From positions 1,488,001-1,552,000 of the forward strand of contig OZ017766.1 of NCBI GenBank assembly GCA_963969345.1: 64,000 nt of DNA. The letters are read 5' to 3'. A model generated the notes under the pieces. The model had not been told where the DNA came from and ran no database searches. It saw only the letters and a list, made by a program, of their open reading frames with translations. The stretch comes from Turbatrix aceti. Its lineage: Eukaryota; Nematoda; Chromadorea; Rhabditida; Panagrolaimidae. Made by a program: the position numbers and the translations under genes. Below are positions 21,857-33,257 of this stretch, in pieces. Numbering within the stretch: the first letter of the stretch is position 1; each line of letters starts with the position of its first letter.

Positions 21857-24800
21857 ATGGCTGGCTTTCGTCTGCCGTGTACCTCAGACGACAGCGGACT
21901 GCGCCGACGCCCCCGCGAAACGGCAGGTATTGTCCTGGAAAAGTGCAGACGTCGTCTAGCCCGGAAATCGCTTCACGCCACCGCCAAATCATGGATTCCG
22001 ATCATCGACTGGCTGCCTGGCTACGACTGGCGGGGATCCTTCTTTCGAGACATCAGCGGCGGTCTCACGATGGCAGTCTTTGCGGTCCCGACCGGCATCG
22101 CCAACGCAGGCATCGCGGGAGTCAGGCCGGTCTACGGGCTCTATTCCGTCATCTTTCCCGCCTTTTTTTACGTCATCTTCGGTCACAATCGGTATACAGC
22201 TCTCGGCGGATTTGCGCTGCTCTCACTCATGATCCGCGACGCCGTCAACCGAGTCAACGCTATCACGTCCACTCGCTACAATGTCACACGACTTATCAAC
22301 GACACAATCCTGCCTAGTGAGTGGTCCAACGACACAGATTACGGCGATCTGATGAACGCAACCTCCTTCGTTGTCCGAGAAGTTACGTCCGAGGTCGTGA
22401 CCGATGGCATACCGGAAATAGAGCCTATTCATATTGCCACGACGATTATGTTCATCTCCGGCATCGTTCACATCCTGATGGGCATGTTTCGAATGGATGT
22501 CCTCAGCAGTCTGATGAGTGAGCAGATAATCAGCGGATTCATTGTCGGCGGAAGCATTCATGTCTTCTTTGCTCAGATTGGTGATGTTTTGGGCGTCACC
22601 TTGCCTCCGAGATCCGGTTCGGGGTATTTGTATGATGTGAGTGGGTTACGAGGGGAAAATCGGTTTTTCAAAATAAAATTTTTGCAATTGAAAACCTATT
22701 TCAACAATTTTTGTAAAACTCAGAAACAAAAAAAATGATTTTTAAACTTTTCCAGCGCGTATGGGACTTTGTCTACTCCGTGCCCCACACGAACATCTCA
22801 ACCCTAATAATCAGCCTCTGCTCGGTCTTCTTCCTCATCTTCTCCCAATTCGTCATCCAGCCCTGGCTGGCGAACGTCTTCGAAATCCCCGTCCCCTACG
22901 AACTCATCCTCGTCGTCGTCGGCATCACGGCGACCAACTTTGCCGACCTCACCGTCCATCACTCGATCAACGTTGTCGGCAACATTCCGACGGTATTTCC
23001 GCCCCCCACGCTGCCTCGACTCGACCTCGTGCCATTCATCTTTCCCCACGCACTGTACATCGCGGTCACCGCGATGGCTATTCACCTGTCGGTCGGGGTC
23101 ATCTGCAAGCAACGCTATCACTTCAAATTCGACAACTGGCGCGAGCTGTACTCGCTCGGCTTCGTCGGAGTGCTGTCTTCCTTCTTTCCCGTGTTTCCGG
23201 TGACTTCGGTCTTCGCGCGATCGATCGTTGGGACGGCAATTGCGGACAGTACCCCGCTGACCGTCGGGGTCTCGTGCCTGGCGCTGCTCTCTGTCATCCT
23301 GTACATCGGGCCCGCCCTGGAGTACCTCCCCAAGTGCGTGCTGGCTTCCATGGTCATCGTATCCCTTATCGCATCTGTCAGAAAAATCGGCGACGCCCGG
23401 AAGCTGTGGCCAACTTTCAAGTGCGATCTTCTGATCTTTGTCGTCAGCGTGACCCTCACAGTCTGCATCGACATGTCATACGGCTTGCTGCTGTCCATCT
23501 GCTTCGGACTGTTCACCATTCTGGCCCGAAGCGAGTCCCCACGATGGCACATCCTCACCCGGAATGAGGCAACGAGGGACTTCCGGGAGACGGGACGCAA
23601 AGATCTCGCGTACGTCGAGGGCAACGTCTGCGTCATGAGATTCGACAGCCCTCTGATTTTCATGAACGTCAGAAGCTTCACCAAGGCTGTCCAGCGGTGC
23701 ATCAAGATCTGGGAGCGCCGAGATGCCAACACGCTGTACACGGATCCGATGGGCTTCCGGTGGAGGGTGCCGGGGCTCAGGGCGATGCTCGTCATCGACT
23801 GCAGCGGATTTAGCTACATTGACCACCTCGGGCTCAAGACGCTCAAGAAGATCTACGTGGACCTGGAAGAGCAAGGCATCGTGACAAAACTCGCTGCTCC
23901 GAAGGGTTTGTTTTTTGCGCAAAATCGACTTTTGTGACTCGCTCTGCGCAGGGTACTCGCTCGCTCACTCGTTTCTTGTGGAAAACTTGAAAATCTGAGA
24001 CTCGGGACAAATAACAAGTAACTAACTGCGTGCAAGAAGTCAGCGCCCAGCACCCCGCACACCCGGTGTTCACGTGTTCGCACACAGGCCTGGATTTTTC
24101 ACATCTCGTCTTTTTTGTGAAGAGCCCGCATGCTTGACTTGACGAGTGGCAATGTGGGAAATTGCACGTACTAAATAGATCGCACGCAGCCTGCATTTGA
24201 AAACTCCTGAACAATTTGTCTCGCGATGAAAAAACATCTAGGATTCGAAGACTTTCATGGACCAAAAATTCGTCGACAAAGAGATTAAAAATAGTAGTCT
24301 CGCATTTCTTTTTGCTCGCTGTTGAACTTTTGAACTCTTCGCAACAAATTTGTTCACCGAAGCAAAGCAAGCGTTGAATGCATTTTGTGCGTGAGTTGCA
24401 TTTGAGTGAGCCAAAAGGAAGAAAAAAGTGAGTTGATTTTGGTGGTCGTTAGTTTTTGATGCCCGCGTTTTTCACATGATTCACAGGCCACCTGAAGTTG
24501 TCTAAATTGGTCGTAAACAATTGTTACACCAATGATGGACTTGCGAATTTTAAAAAATACCAAAAACAAATTACGACCGAAGAACCGTATTTCAAATTGA
24601 AGGTTGGTTGCCTCGTTATCAGATTTCAAATGTTGCCACCCAGCTTTTTCTGTTTCAAGGGGTAATTTTTTTCTGTGCAAATGCGCATTTTTGTTCTGCA
24701 CACCACAACACAGCCATCATCTCGCGTAATCAGTCGTCATCGATTGAAGGGTCTTCTACCTGTGCGGAAGGGCCAACGATCACAACAACCGTTGTCGTGG

Positions 24801-25301
24801 TGTTTTGGTGATGTGGAACCAAGCCGGCAGAAACACAGGCTACAAACGGCAGCTGCAGCTGCCTTGTTAACTGGCCTCACCGGATTAGGCCCGGCTTTGC
24901 TATTTATTACCCCTCGTAAAAGCTCACCATCCAAAAGCCCGCATGCGACAGTGTTTCTTGTTTTTTTTCCAATTCACAGGCAGGCACACAAAAAAACGAT
25001 TTACCGCAGGCCGCAGTGTTGTTTTCGCATTTCTGTCTTATCGAACCGCGATGCACACACACACACACACACATACACTGTTGTCGTCCGCATTGACTTC
25101 AGCCTAACTCGCCGTTATCAAAACACTTGCAACAGACAAACACGCACCTCAGTTTCAGTCCCGGTGCTACGAATTTTTGACTCGAGCGACTTCTACGAAA
25201 CCGTGCCCCAGAATGCTGTTTTCCAGTCCGTGGGCCTCGCCGTCCACAACTGCGAGCAGCACTACGCAGCGCTCAAAACACGAATGCGAGGTGAACAATA
25301 A
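21857..25301 (+). CDS. SLC26 family anion transporter (SulP/STAS)
   Basis: Membrane anion exchanger or channel. Exons 21857-22636, 22756-23905 and 25159-25301 join in phase to 690 residues. The sulfate-transporter core is clear: GLTMAVFAVPTGIANAGIAG, PVYGLYSVIFPAFFYVIFG, and repeated hydrophobic helices through LLLSICFGLFTIL. The cytoplasmic STAS domain carries LVIDCSGFSYIDHLGLKTL. The last exon lies 1.25 kb downstream: donor AAGG|GTTTG at 23905 and acceptor GTTTCAG before 25159 restore VPVLRIFDSSDFYETV, the expected end of STAS. Without that exon the STAS domain would be cut short at 23937. Transported ion (sulfate, oxalate, chloride, bicarbonate) cannot be told. Confidence 0.88.
25053..25076. 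repeat. (CA)n microsatellite
   Basis: A run of about eleven CA units inside the last SLC26 intron. Likely polymorphic in length. Confidence 0.9.
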
Positions 25302-25484
25302 ACCATTTCCATTTCGGATTACTTTATTTATCAGCCCTGGGCAATAATCTAGAAGCACTACAACAAGCGCTTGACTGATCAAGCCGGAAAGTTACAAGAG
25401 TTCTACACAGAGACGTTTACATACTACTGGGGCGGGTAGTACAATCAGTTAAAGGAAAAAACAGTCGCGTAGCTGAGCGACAGT

Positions 25485-26673
<1,189 letters not shown>

Positions 26674-27091
26674 TTAATTGGTTGACACGCTAGCTCCCAT
26701 TGTCACGGACAATCAAGCTTTCTAAAAAGCACGCACGCAATTGCATCATTCGACCGACGACGAGGGAAGAAACAGCAACTGAATGCAGAACAGACTGACA
26801 CTCGGGGGGCCGTGGCAGCGTTCAAGGCAGAGACGAAAAATGACTGCCTGCCTTGCTGCAACAAACAACGCAACCCCGTTCTGCTCCTCCCAGTGGTTGG
26901 GGCGAACAGAGAGTATTGGCAATAACACCATCCCCGGTGGAGGGAGGAGGAGATAGAGAAAAAAGTATCAGGGCATAAAAACGTGAAAGAAGCACACAAA
27001 CAAAAACGCACGTCGTCCTCGGCAGTTGGTTAGAGAACGAGGCAGGCAGAGCGAGGCAAAAAAGACAACAAATTTGCGAGAGGCCTTGAGC

Positions 27092-27101
27092 CTTCTAGAA
27101 G
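27092..27101. promoter_or_regulatory. Heat-shock-element-like palindrome next to a GC box
   Basis: CTTCTAGAAG gives two inverted nGAAn half-sites in tail-to-tail orientation inside a wider palindrome (gccTTCTAGAAggc), followed at once by a C-rich GC-box-like run. About 530 bp upstream of the GAPDH start. Confidence 0.4.
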
Positions 27102-27238
27102 GCTCCGCCCCCCTCCTCTGACGCGCGTATCCCGGTCGACGTTTTGCCTGACAAACAAACACGAACAGCGAGTGTGCCCGAGCAAAAAGAGGTTCGAGAC
27201 CAAATCGATAGCATAACACTGCAGGGACACTGTCATTC

Positions 27239-27262
27239 GTTCGAGAATATTCTTCGAAAGAA
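27239..27262. promoter_or_regulatory. Candidate three-unit heat shock element
   Basis: The sequence TTCgaGAAtaTTCttCGAA shows three alternating TTC/GAA units at correct 5-bp pitch plus an imperfect fourth. It lies about 680 bp upstream of GAPDH and 740 bp upstream of MRPL27. Confidence 0.4.
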
Positions 27263-27998
27263 ACAGGAAGAAATCTCGGTGAGGCTCATCCCGTTTTCCG
27301 AAGTGATGTGAGACAAAAGAACCCGCCTGCCAATTGGCCTATCCTAAGGCGCAGCAGTTGCATTTCCTCGACAAATCAAAATAACGAAACATTATTTTCC
27401 AGCAAATCACAACTTTCCGGTAGCCATCAAATTTGATTTTTTTGAACGTTATTCAGTGTAAAAAAACCCAAAGTACGCAATTATTATAAAAAAAACGGTA
27501 CACCAAAGTACAAAAGAGGCCCCAGATTGTTCTCTATCAGATGCGCGTGAGTAGACCAAAAAAAATAAAGGAAAACAGGGAGTATGGATGAAAAGGGAAA
27601 AAGAGAGGCAACAATAGGTAAACCCACTGATTCAGCCAAATGCAGTCGTCGGCAACAGCGGCAAGTAGATAACTATGTCGAAGAAAACCAGCGTTCACCG
27701 GCAACGTCGACACGAAAAATGAGATGAAATACTCAGAAAGATGGCAGGCGGATAACCACCGCAACGTGATATGACAAAAACAGCATTCTCAAAAGCCCGC
27801 AGAGAATAATCCGTATACGGTATTTTGCAAATCTGCACGTAAAGTACTTTTCCCTTCGAGGTTCGCATCAATACGGAAAAGTGCAGCGCGTGCGCATTTT
27901 TTGAAAACAAGTTGATTGGTTAGGGACACTTTGCCAATTTTTTTGTTAAATGTGAAATTTTCTTCAATGATGTTTTGTTTTTTCGGGGAGTCAGCAAA

Positions 27999-28437
27999 AT
28001 GAACGTTCTCCCAAGAGAATCCCTCAAATCCGTGGTTACAATTGCTAGACGTGGAGTTTTGAGGCCACCGAAGAATACTCCGTACTACGGTCTTTATCGG
28101 ACGGAAGGCGACGTCGCACGACAAGATGACCTGCTTGTGTCGCAGAAACGGTTCAACTATCATCCTGGCGCTAACGTGAGTTCTTTTTCATCATTTTCGA
28201 GTGGACAAAGGTGCTATTCATCAGGTTTACTACGTCGCGGATCGAGACTGCCACCTGATCAAGGCGGCCTGCGATGGAACGGTTATGATCACACGTGAAC
28301 ACGCTGAAGTCGACATGACACAGCCTGCGATGCAGTTTCACTATGCACATCGTGTGCCGACGCAACTCTATAAGCTGACGTATAACGTGGTTCCGTTTCC
28401 ACCGTCAAACAGATTTGCCTTGGTTGACGAAGTTTAG
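27999..28437 (+). CDS. mrpl-27: Mitochondrial ribosomal protein bL27m (MRPL27)
   Basis: Two exons, 27999-28175 and 28225-28437, encode 129 residues. The bL27 core is seen in VSQKRFNYHPGANVYYVADR (the RxxHPGxNV signature of the family) and the mitochondrial C-terminal extension TQLYKLTYNVVPFPPSNRF. The N-terminus is Arg/Lys-rich and suits a mitochondrial presequence. bL27 sits near the peptidyl-transferase centre of the large subunit. The intron falls between the Asn and Val of HPGAN|V. LIN-7 follows 145 bp downstream on the same strand. Confidence 0.85.
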
Positions 28438-28570
28438 CACGGATTTTGTTTGTTGAATCTGGATTTTATATAAATTTTTTGACAGGGGGTTACGATTATG
28501 CGGAATAGCGGTTCTACGTCCGCCAAAATGCTATCTGACTTGTTATCCTTGCGCAAACTGTTTTACAGCT

Positions 28571-28582
28571 TTTTTTGTTCAG
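28571..28582 (+). promoter_or_regulatory. Candidate spliced-leader acceptor of lin-7
   Basis: TTTTTTGTTCAG ends exactly one base before the start codon and has no upstream in-frame exon. In nematodes such a site is typical of trans-splicing. No SL RNA gene was found in the window, so this is an inference. Confidence 0.5.
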
Positions 28583-29236
28583 ATGGCGGCCACCGAATTA
28601 TGCGTCGAAAGAGATATCCATAGAATATGTGAACTCATCACGCACCTCACAAAAACCGGCGAAATTGTTTCCCCGAAGCTGCTGACCCTCCAGGGCGTCC
28701 TGCAGTCCCCATTTTTCAATATCGTTCGGGAAGTCTACGAACACATCTACCAGACGTCACCTGAGATTGACGGCGCCCCTGTCGTGAGAGCCAGCGCTGC
28801 TGCCAAGGCTGCGGTTGCGGCGTTTGCAGCTGCCGAGGGCCATGCTCATCCGAGAATCGTCGAACTCCCGAAAACAGATCAGGGCCTGGGATTCAACGTC
28901 ATGGGGGGAAAGGAGCAGAATTCCCCTATTTACATCTCCCGCATAATTCCTGGGGGCGTCGCGGATCGGCATGGCGGGCTGAAGCGGGGCGACCAGTTGA
29001 TCTCGGTCAACGGAACGGTAGGCCACAATTTTACTTTAACAATGTTACCTAATTTTTTTCAGAATGTCGAACGCGAGTGCCACGAACGAGCTGTTCACTT
29101 GTTGAAATCGGCAAAGGGTACCGTAAAACTCGTCGTCCGGTACACCCCTCAACTCCTCGACGAAATGGAACGCCGATTTGAAGAGCAACGACGCCGTATC
29201 CAACAGCAATCTCCCAAATCTTTTCGGGCTACTTAA
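28583..29236 (+). CDS. lin-7: LIN-7 (L27 + PDZ polarity scaffold)
   Basis: Small scaffold of the LIN-2/LIN-7/LIN-10 complex that places receptors on basolateral membranes. Exons 28583-29017 and 29063-29236 encode 202 residues. The L27 domain lies in residues 10-65 ([39 protein letters not shown]). An Ala-rich linker follows, then the PDZ domain with the carboxylate loop GLGFNVMGG and [20 protein letters not shown]. The tail [20 protein letters not shown] is typical. The acceptor TTTTTTTGTTCAG abuts the ATG directly, the strongest trans-splice-like start in the window. Confidence 0.95.
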   Translation: MAATELCVERDIHRICELITHLTKTGEIVSPKLLTLQGVLQSPFFNIVREVYEHIYQTSPEIDGAPVVRASAAAKAAVAAFAAAEGHAHPRIVELPKTDQGLGFNVMGGKEQNSPIYISRIIPGGVADRHGGLKRGDQLISVNGTVGHNFTLTMLPNFFQNVERECHERAVHLLKSAKGTVKLVVRYTPQLLDEMERRFEEQRRRIQQQSPKSFRAT

Positions 29237-29569
29237 CGTCCTCTTTTTCGACGAATTTGTACAATTTTTATGAAATCAGACCGTTTTTGCACGTTTTTGA
29301 TTCTCTCATTAGACTTTGCTTTAATTATATTTTTTTATACTAAAATTAGTTTTTTTATGAACTCACCTTTTCATCTTGTATTCTACTGTTTTCGAAACGA
29401 TTTCAGAAAAACCATTTTTACAGTATCTTGCTCATATTCTACCGCATTCAAAATAAATAACGATTTTTTATCCTTTGTGGCTTTGTCCTGCGTTTTTGAC
29501 GCTTGAATATCGTAAACCCCGTTTTTCTATTTTTGTGCCATTTGCAAATATTTAGGCCGCGGCACCCAG

Positions 29570-30074
29570 ATGCTTCGCCCGGTTTTATCCGCCATTCAAA
29601 GGCTACCAAGACTCTCTCGATTTTCCCTGTCTTCTCACACATCGGCATCGCCTTCCTCGACGTCGGCACCCCCCGGAACTTCGTTAATTTTGACAGAAAA
29701 AGCTGTAAATCGCCTAAAACAGATAACGGAGCCACACGAAGTGCTTCGAGTTACGGTCGAAGGCGGTGGGTGTTCCGGCTTTGAGTACAAGCTGGCCATC
29801 GATGACAAAACCAAGCCTGACGACGAGATCATTCAGATCGACGGCGCCAGGGTTGCTGTTGACAAGGTTCGTCTTGCAACGAATTTTTCTTACTGTCCAT
29901 ATACTTTTGAACGGAATGGTATTATTTGAATTTCAGATCTCCATGGAATTCGTCAAGGGATCTACGATAGACTTTGTCGAAGAAATGATGCGCTCGACTT
30001 TTCGAATTGTCGAAAATCCCCACGCTGACAAGGGATGTTCTTGTGGAACGAGTTTCTCCATCAAGAATATGTAA
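29570..30074 (+). CDS. isca-2: Iron-sulfur cluster assembly protein ISCA2, mitochondrial
   Basis: A-type carrier needed late in mitochondrial [4Fe-4S] cluster assembly. Exons 29570-29866 and 29937-30074 encode 144 residues. The first 40 residues are Arg/Ser-rich without acids, a mitochondrial presequence. The core has LRVTVEGGGCSGFEY (first Cys), FVKGSTIDFVEEMM and the C-terminal pair in KGCSCGTSFSIKN, so all three conserved cysteines are present. The pattern fits ISCA2 better than ISCA1. An ATATTTAG acceptor lies 14 bp before the ATG. Confidence 0.93.
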
Positions 30075-30286
30075 CACGTTTTATAACAAATTTACTAACA
30101 ATCGATTGTACCTAATTTGATGCTAATGAGTAGTTTGATGCGTTTAGGGTATACAAGTGCCGTAAAGAAATTTATAAAAAAAGATTATTTTGAGGATTTG
30201 AAGTCTGCAATGGTTGATTCCGTGTTTTACGATACTTTCGTTCTGGGACTTAGGTCGGTCACGCTTTTAACATTTTTGTTAAGGCT

Positions 30287-31598
30287 ATGTTGAATAGGCT
30301 GCCGCTCACCGTATCTAGGACTGTAAAGCCGTTTGCGCTGCTCAGACAATTCAATGCTGTAACTCTCCCAGAAATCGTCTACCGTGACGAGCGAAGTAAA
30401 CACAGAAGACGAAATCACCGGACGGGCGGTTCAGAACACGGCGCATTCAACCGGGCAGGCCAGGCAGCGCTTCTAGCCAGCGTCGGAGCGTGGTGGGTGT
30501 CTGTCAAGGAACTGGTCGGCGTCCAGAAGCCTCAACTCGACGACGACCCTCTGAAAGACAAGATCAAGCAGTCGTGGTTGCTGAGAAAGCATCGAAAGTA
30601 CGATCAGGCTGTTCAGGTGCTGCACGATGCCATTCCAGAGGCCCAGGACCGGGACGATCCCATCGTGCTGACCCGCATCATCGATGAGCTGGCGAATACC
30701 TTCTTCGAGCAGGGAGATCTCGACAACGCCGACAAGTGCTTCAGGGATACCATTCAGAGGTTTGCGATTTACGATCAATTTTTGGGTGTTTACCGTCGGT
30801 TTTGAAGGCTCGTCCGTCTCCACGGAAAAGGCGACTCGTCGCCCGAATTCATCGGAATCTCGCTCAAGATGGCCGACATTTTTGCCCGGAAAGGGGACAT
30901 AGACAACGCAGAAACCGGCTTTCGGCACTGCGTCTCGCGTCAGCTGCAGGTCATGGAACAGCACCTCAAAAACTTCCTGGTCAGCAAGGGAGCCGCGGTC
31001 GAGGAGACCCATCTCGTCGAAGCGCACGGTCCGGCCTACTCGGACCCTGTCGCGCTCTTTGGCATGTGCCTGGAGATGTTTGCGCACTTTTTGATCGAAT
31101 TCAGGGGCGAAGACCGGCTGGAAGAGGCCCAGGAGTATATGGACGAGGTTCTCAAGGCAAGCGTAATTCCAATGACCCAAATTTTTATTTTGAACCCTTT
31201 TTTTGCAGATTTGTACCCACTTATACGGTGCAAATTCGTTTCACACAATGACTGTGCTGAACAACTTTGGAGCCATCTGCGTGATGAAGAATCGGTTCGA
31301 ACTCGCGCTCAAGTACCTTTCCATCGGCATCAATCGCATCATCCAAGTCAACGAGTGCTCCGGACTCATCGTCGGGTACTACTGCAATTACGCCGAGGCC
31401 CTCTTCCACACCGGGGACGTCAAGGGCGCGCTAGACTACGCGCAGAAAGCTCTCCTTCTCGCCCGCGATGACGAGCCAAACGTCCGCAAACACGCCGAGA
31501 ACTTTCTCAATTCACTTCGACGCGATGCAAGAAAATCCGGCAATCCAGCCGGCGTCGCAGCAGCGGGAGCCAGTGGATGGTTTTCATGGCTTTGGTAA
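30287..31598 (+). CDS. ttc-19: TTC19-like mitochondrial TPR protein
   Basis: TTC19 helps clear Rieske protein fragments during complex III maturation at the inner membrane. Exons 30287-30759, 30808-31156 and 31209-31598 give 403 residues. The N-terminal 60 residues are basic with a hydrophobic stretch (AALLASVGAWWV), consistent with import and anchoring. TPR-like helices follow: IIDELANTFFEQGDLDNADK, SLKMADIFARKGDIDNAE, LNNFGAICVMKNRFELALK and YAEALFHTGDVKGALDYAQK. Intron 2 appears to use a GC donor (CTCAAG|GCAAGC), which keeps the family spacing EVLK-ICTHLYG; a GT donor six bases later would add two residues. A second structural class of TPR protein cannot be wholly excluded. Confidence 0.8.
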
Positions 31599-32088
31599 TT
31601 TTTTGGGGGGCTAGTGGAATCGTGTTGGGTCTTGACACGAATAGTAGGAGTTGTTGTGTTATGGTTTTTATTTCGTCAGTTCCACATACTTTTTTATTAG
31701 TTGATAATAAAAATGGGTAATAGATGGGTTTTTAGGGGGAAACAGATTCTTTGGATACCAGTCTTTTTAAATGACGCTAAAAATGACCAGTTGCACCAAT
31801 TGCGGGGGGGGGGGTAATGTGGTGGTAAATGCCAAAAGTACAGTAATTTGTTCTACCAAATTCGATGCCATAAAAATATTAACCCGATTTCAAACAAAAA
31901 CACATCTTTTTTCAGACCGCTGGAGAAAAAATTTGTGAATTTGCGGCATATTCATATTTTTTTGCTCACAAAATTTCATCAAATTTGTTGAACACAAAAT
32001 TTTTCTTTTAGTACCCCCGACTTTTCCAAGGTAGTACATGCAACAACCGGTGAAGGGGGGGGTTCGTCTGCTGTCGAAAGCAGCAGAT
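31599..32088. other. Convergent intergenic region
   Basis: 3' flanks of TTC19 (plus) and OST-alpha (minus). AT-rich with a run of ten G near 31805. No gene seen. Confidence 0.5.
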
Positions 32089-33257
32089 TCACTGGGATGG
32101 ATTTCTGCCCTGGCTCTCGGAGAGCGAGGCTATGGACGGACTCTCCTGGATGGGGGCCCTGATTCCGGGAGGCGACGGACCTGCAGATCGCGTGAATTTG
32201 TCGAAAAAGGCGGTTTTGGAAGGCTGGAAGGCGAACGTCGACATCAGGGATACAATGAACATCTCGACCGTCAGGAGGAAGCACATCCAGTCTGAAATGA
32301 TCAGGTGTCGTCCATGGAACACAAAAATAACACGACTTACACTGAGCCTTAGCCGTTGGATACTGCGTGTTGTCCCCGAAGAATCCCATACCAGCGCAGA
32401 AGTCAAAGACGATTTTCTGGATCGAATAAATCAACTGGGATGTGTCCACGATGCGAAACAGGAAAAGGAAGCGATATGGACGTAGGAATTCCTAAAAACG
32501 GGGAAATTGGGCTTTGCCGATTTGGAGGTACGACTCACGCTGCCCATCGGAATGATCATGTATGACCCCCAGGATGCGACAAAGAGGCTTACGATACCCA
32601 TGACATTGGTTATCGAGAACCATGGAGATAGGCGCGTTCCCGTTTCCATGTAGACGACAAGGTTCAGAATTTCGAGAAAAACACGCAAGATAGGCGACTG
32701 AAAGACGAGCCATTCGATGCGACGAAAGACTTTTTCGGTTGGCTTCAGTTTGGGTAGCCAGAAGCAGCAGCAGCCTAAGGGGAGGATCTGCATGTTGACT
32801 CGCTTGTTGCGGATCAGAAGCTTCTTGCAGAGGGCTACTCGGCCGCCGGTAAGCGTCGTCATGAGGGTTACGGTCACGAAGATGCACGTCATGAAGTAGA
32901 CCAGGGCGACTGCGTAGAGAAAGGTCGCTGCCTTTGGCACTATCATGCCCACGGTACCGCACAGAGATACTATCTGCAAGTTTTTTTCGTTCAGAAGCGA
33001 AGTTGTGGAAAACTCACAGGTGCAAGAAATACAAGCCAGTACAAATCGGTCTGTATGGATTCCTCACTGATGTACGTAAACACAAAATATAGGTGAATAA
33101 CGGAGAGCGTAACCGTGATAAGGGTAAAGAAGACACAGATCGCCCAGCAGATGATGTAACCGGAAGGGATTGCCATGAGCCATTCGTACATAATCGGATC
33201 CGCTGATCGATTGACCATGGCATCTGGCTTGATGAGTCCCAAGAAGAGGTCCGTCAT
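32089..33257 (-). CDS. osta: Organic solute transporter subunit alpha (SLC51A/OSTA-like)
   Basis: Seven-pass membrane protein of the OST-alpha/TMEM184 family; vertebrate members export bile acids and steroids with a beta subunit. Exons 33257-33018, 32973-32539, 32491-32341 and 32291-32089 join in phase to 342 residues, the family size. Helices include WAICVFFTLITVTLSVIHLY, FLYAVALVYFMTCIFV, and SLFVASWGSYMII. The Cys-rich loop LGCCCFWLPKL followed by KVFRRIEWLVFQSPILR is the family signature. The C-terminus is Ser/Pro-rich. A TTTTTTTCAG acceptor lies a few bases before the ATG. No beta subunit is visible nearby. Confidence 0.88.
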
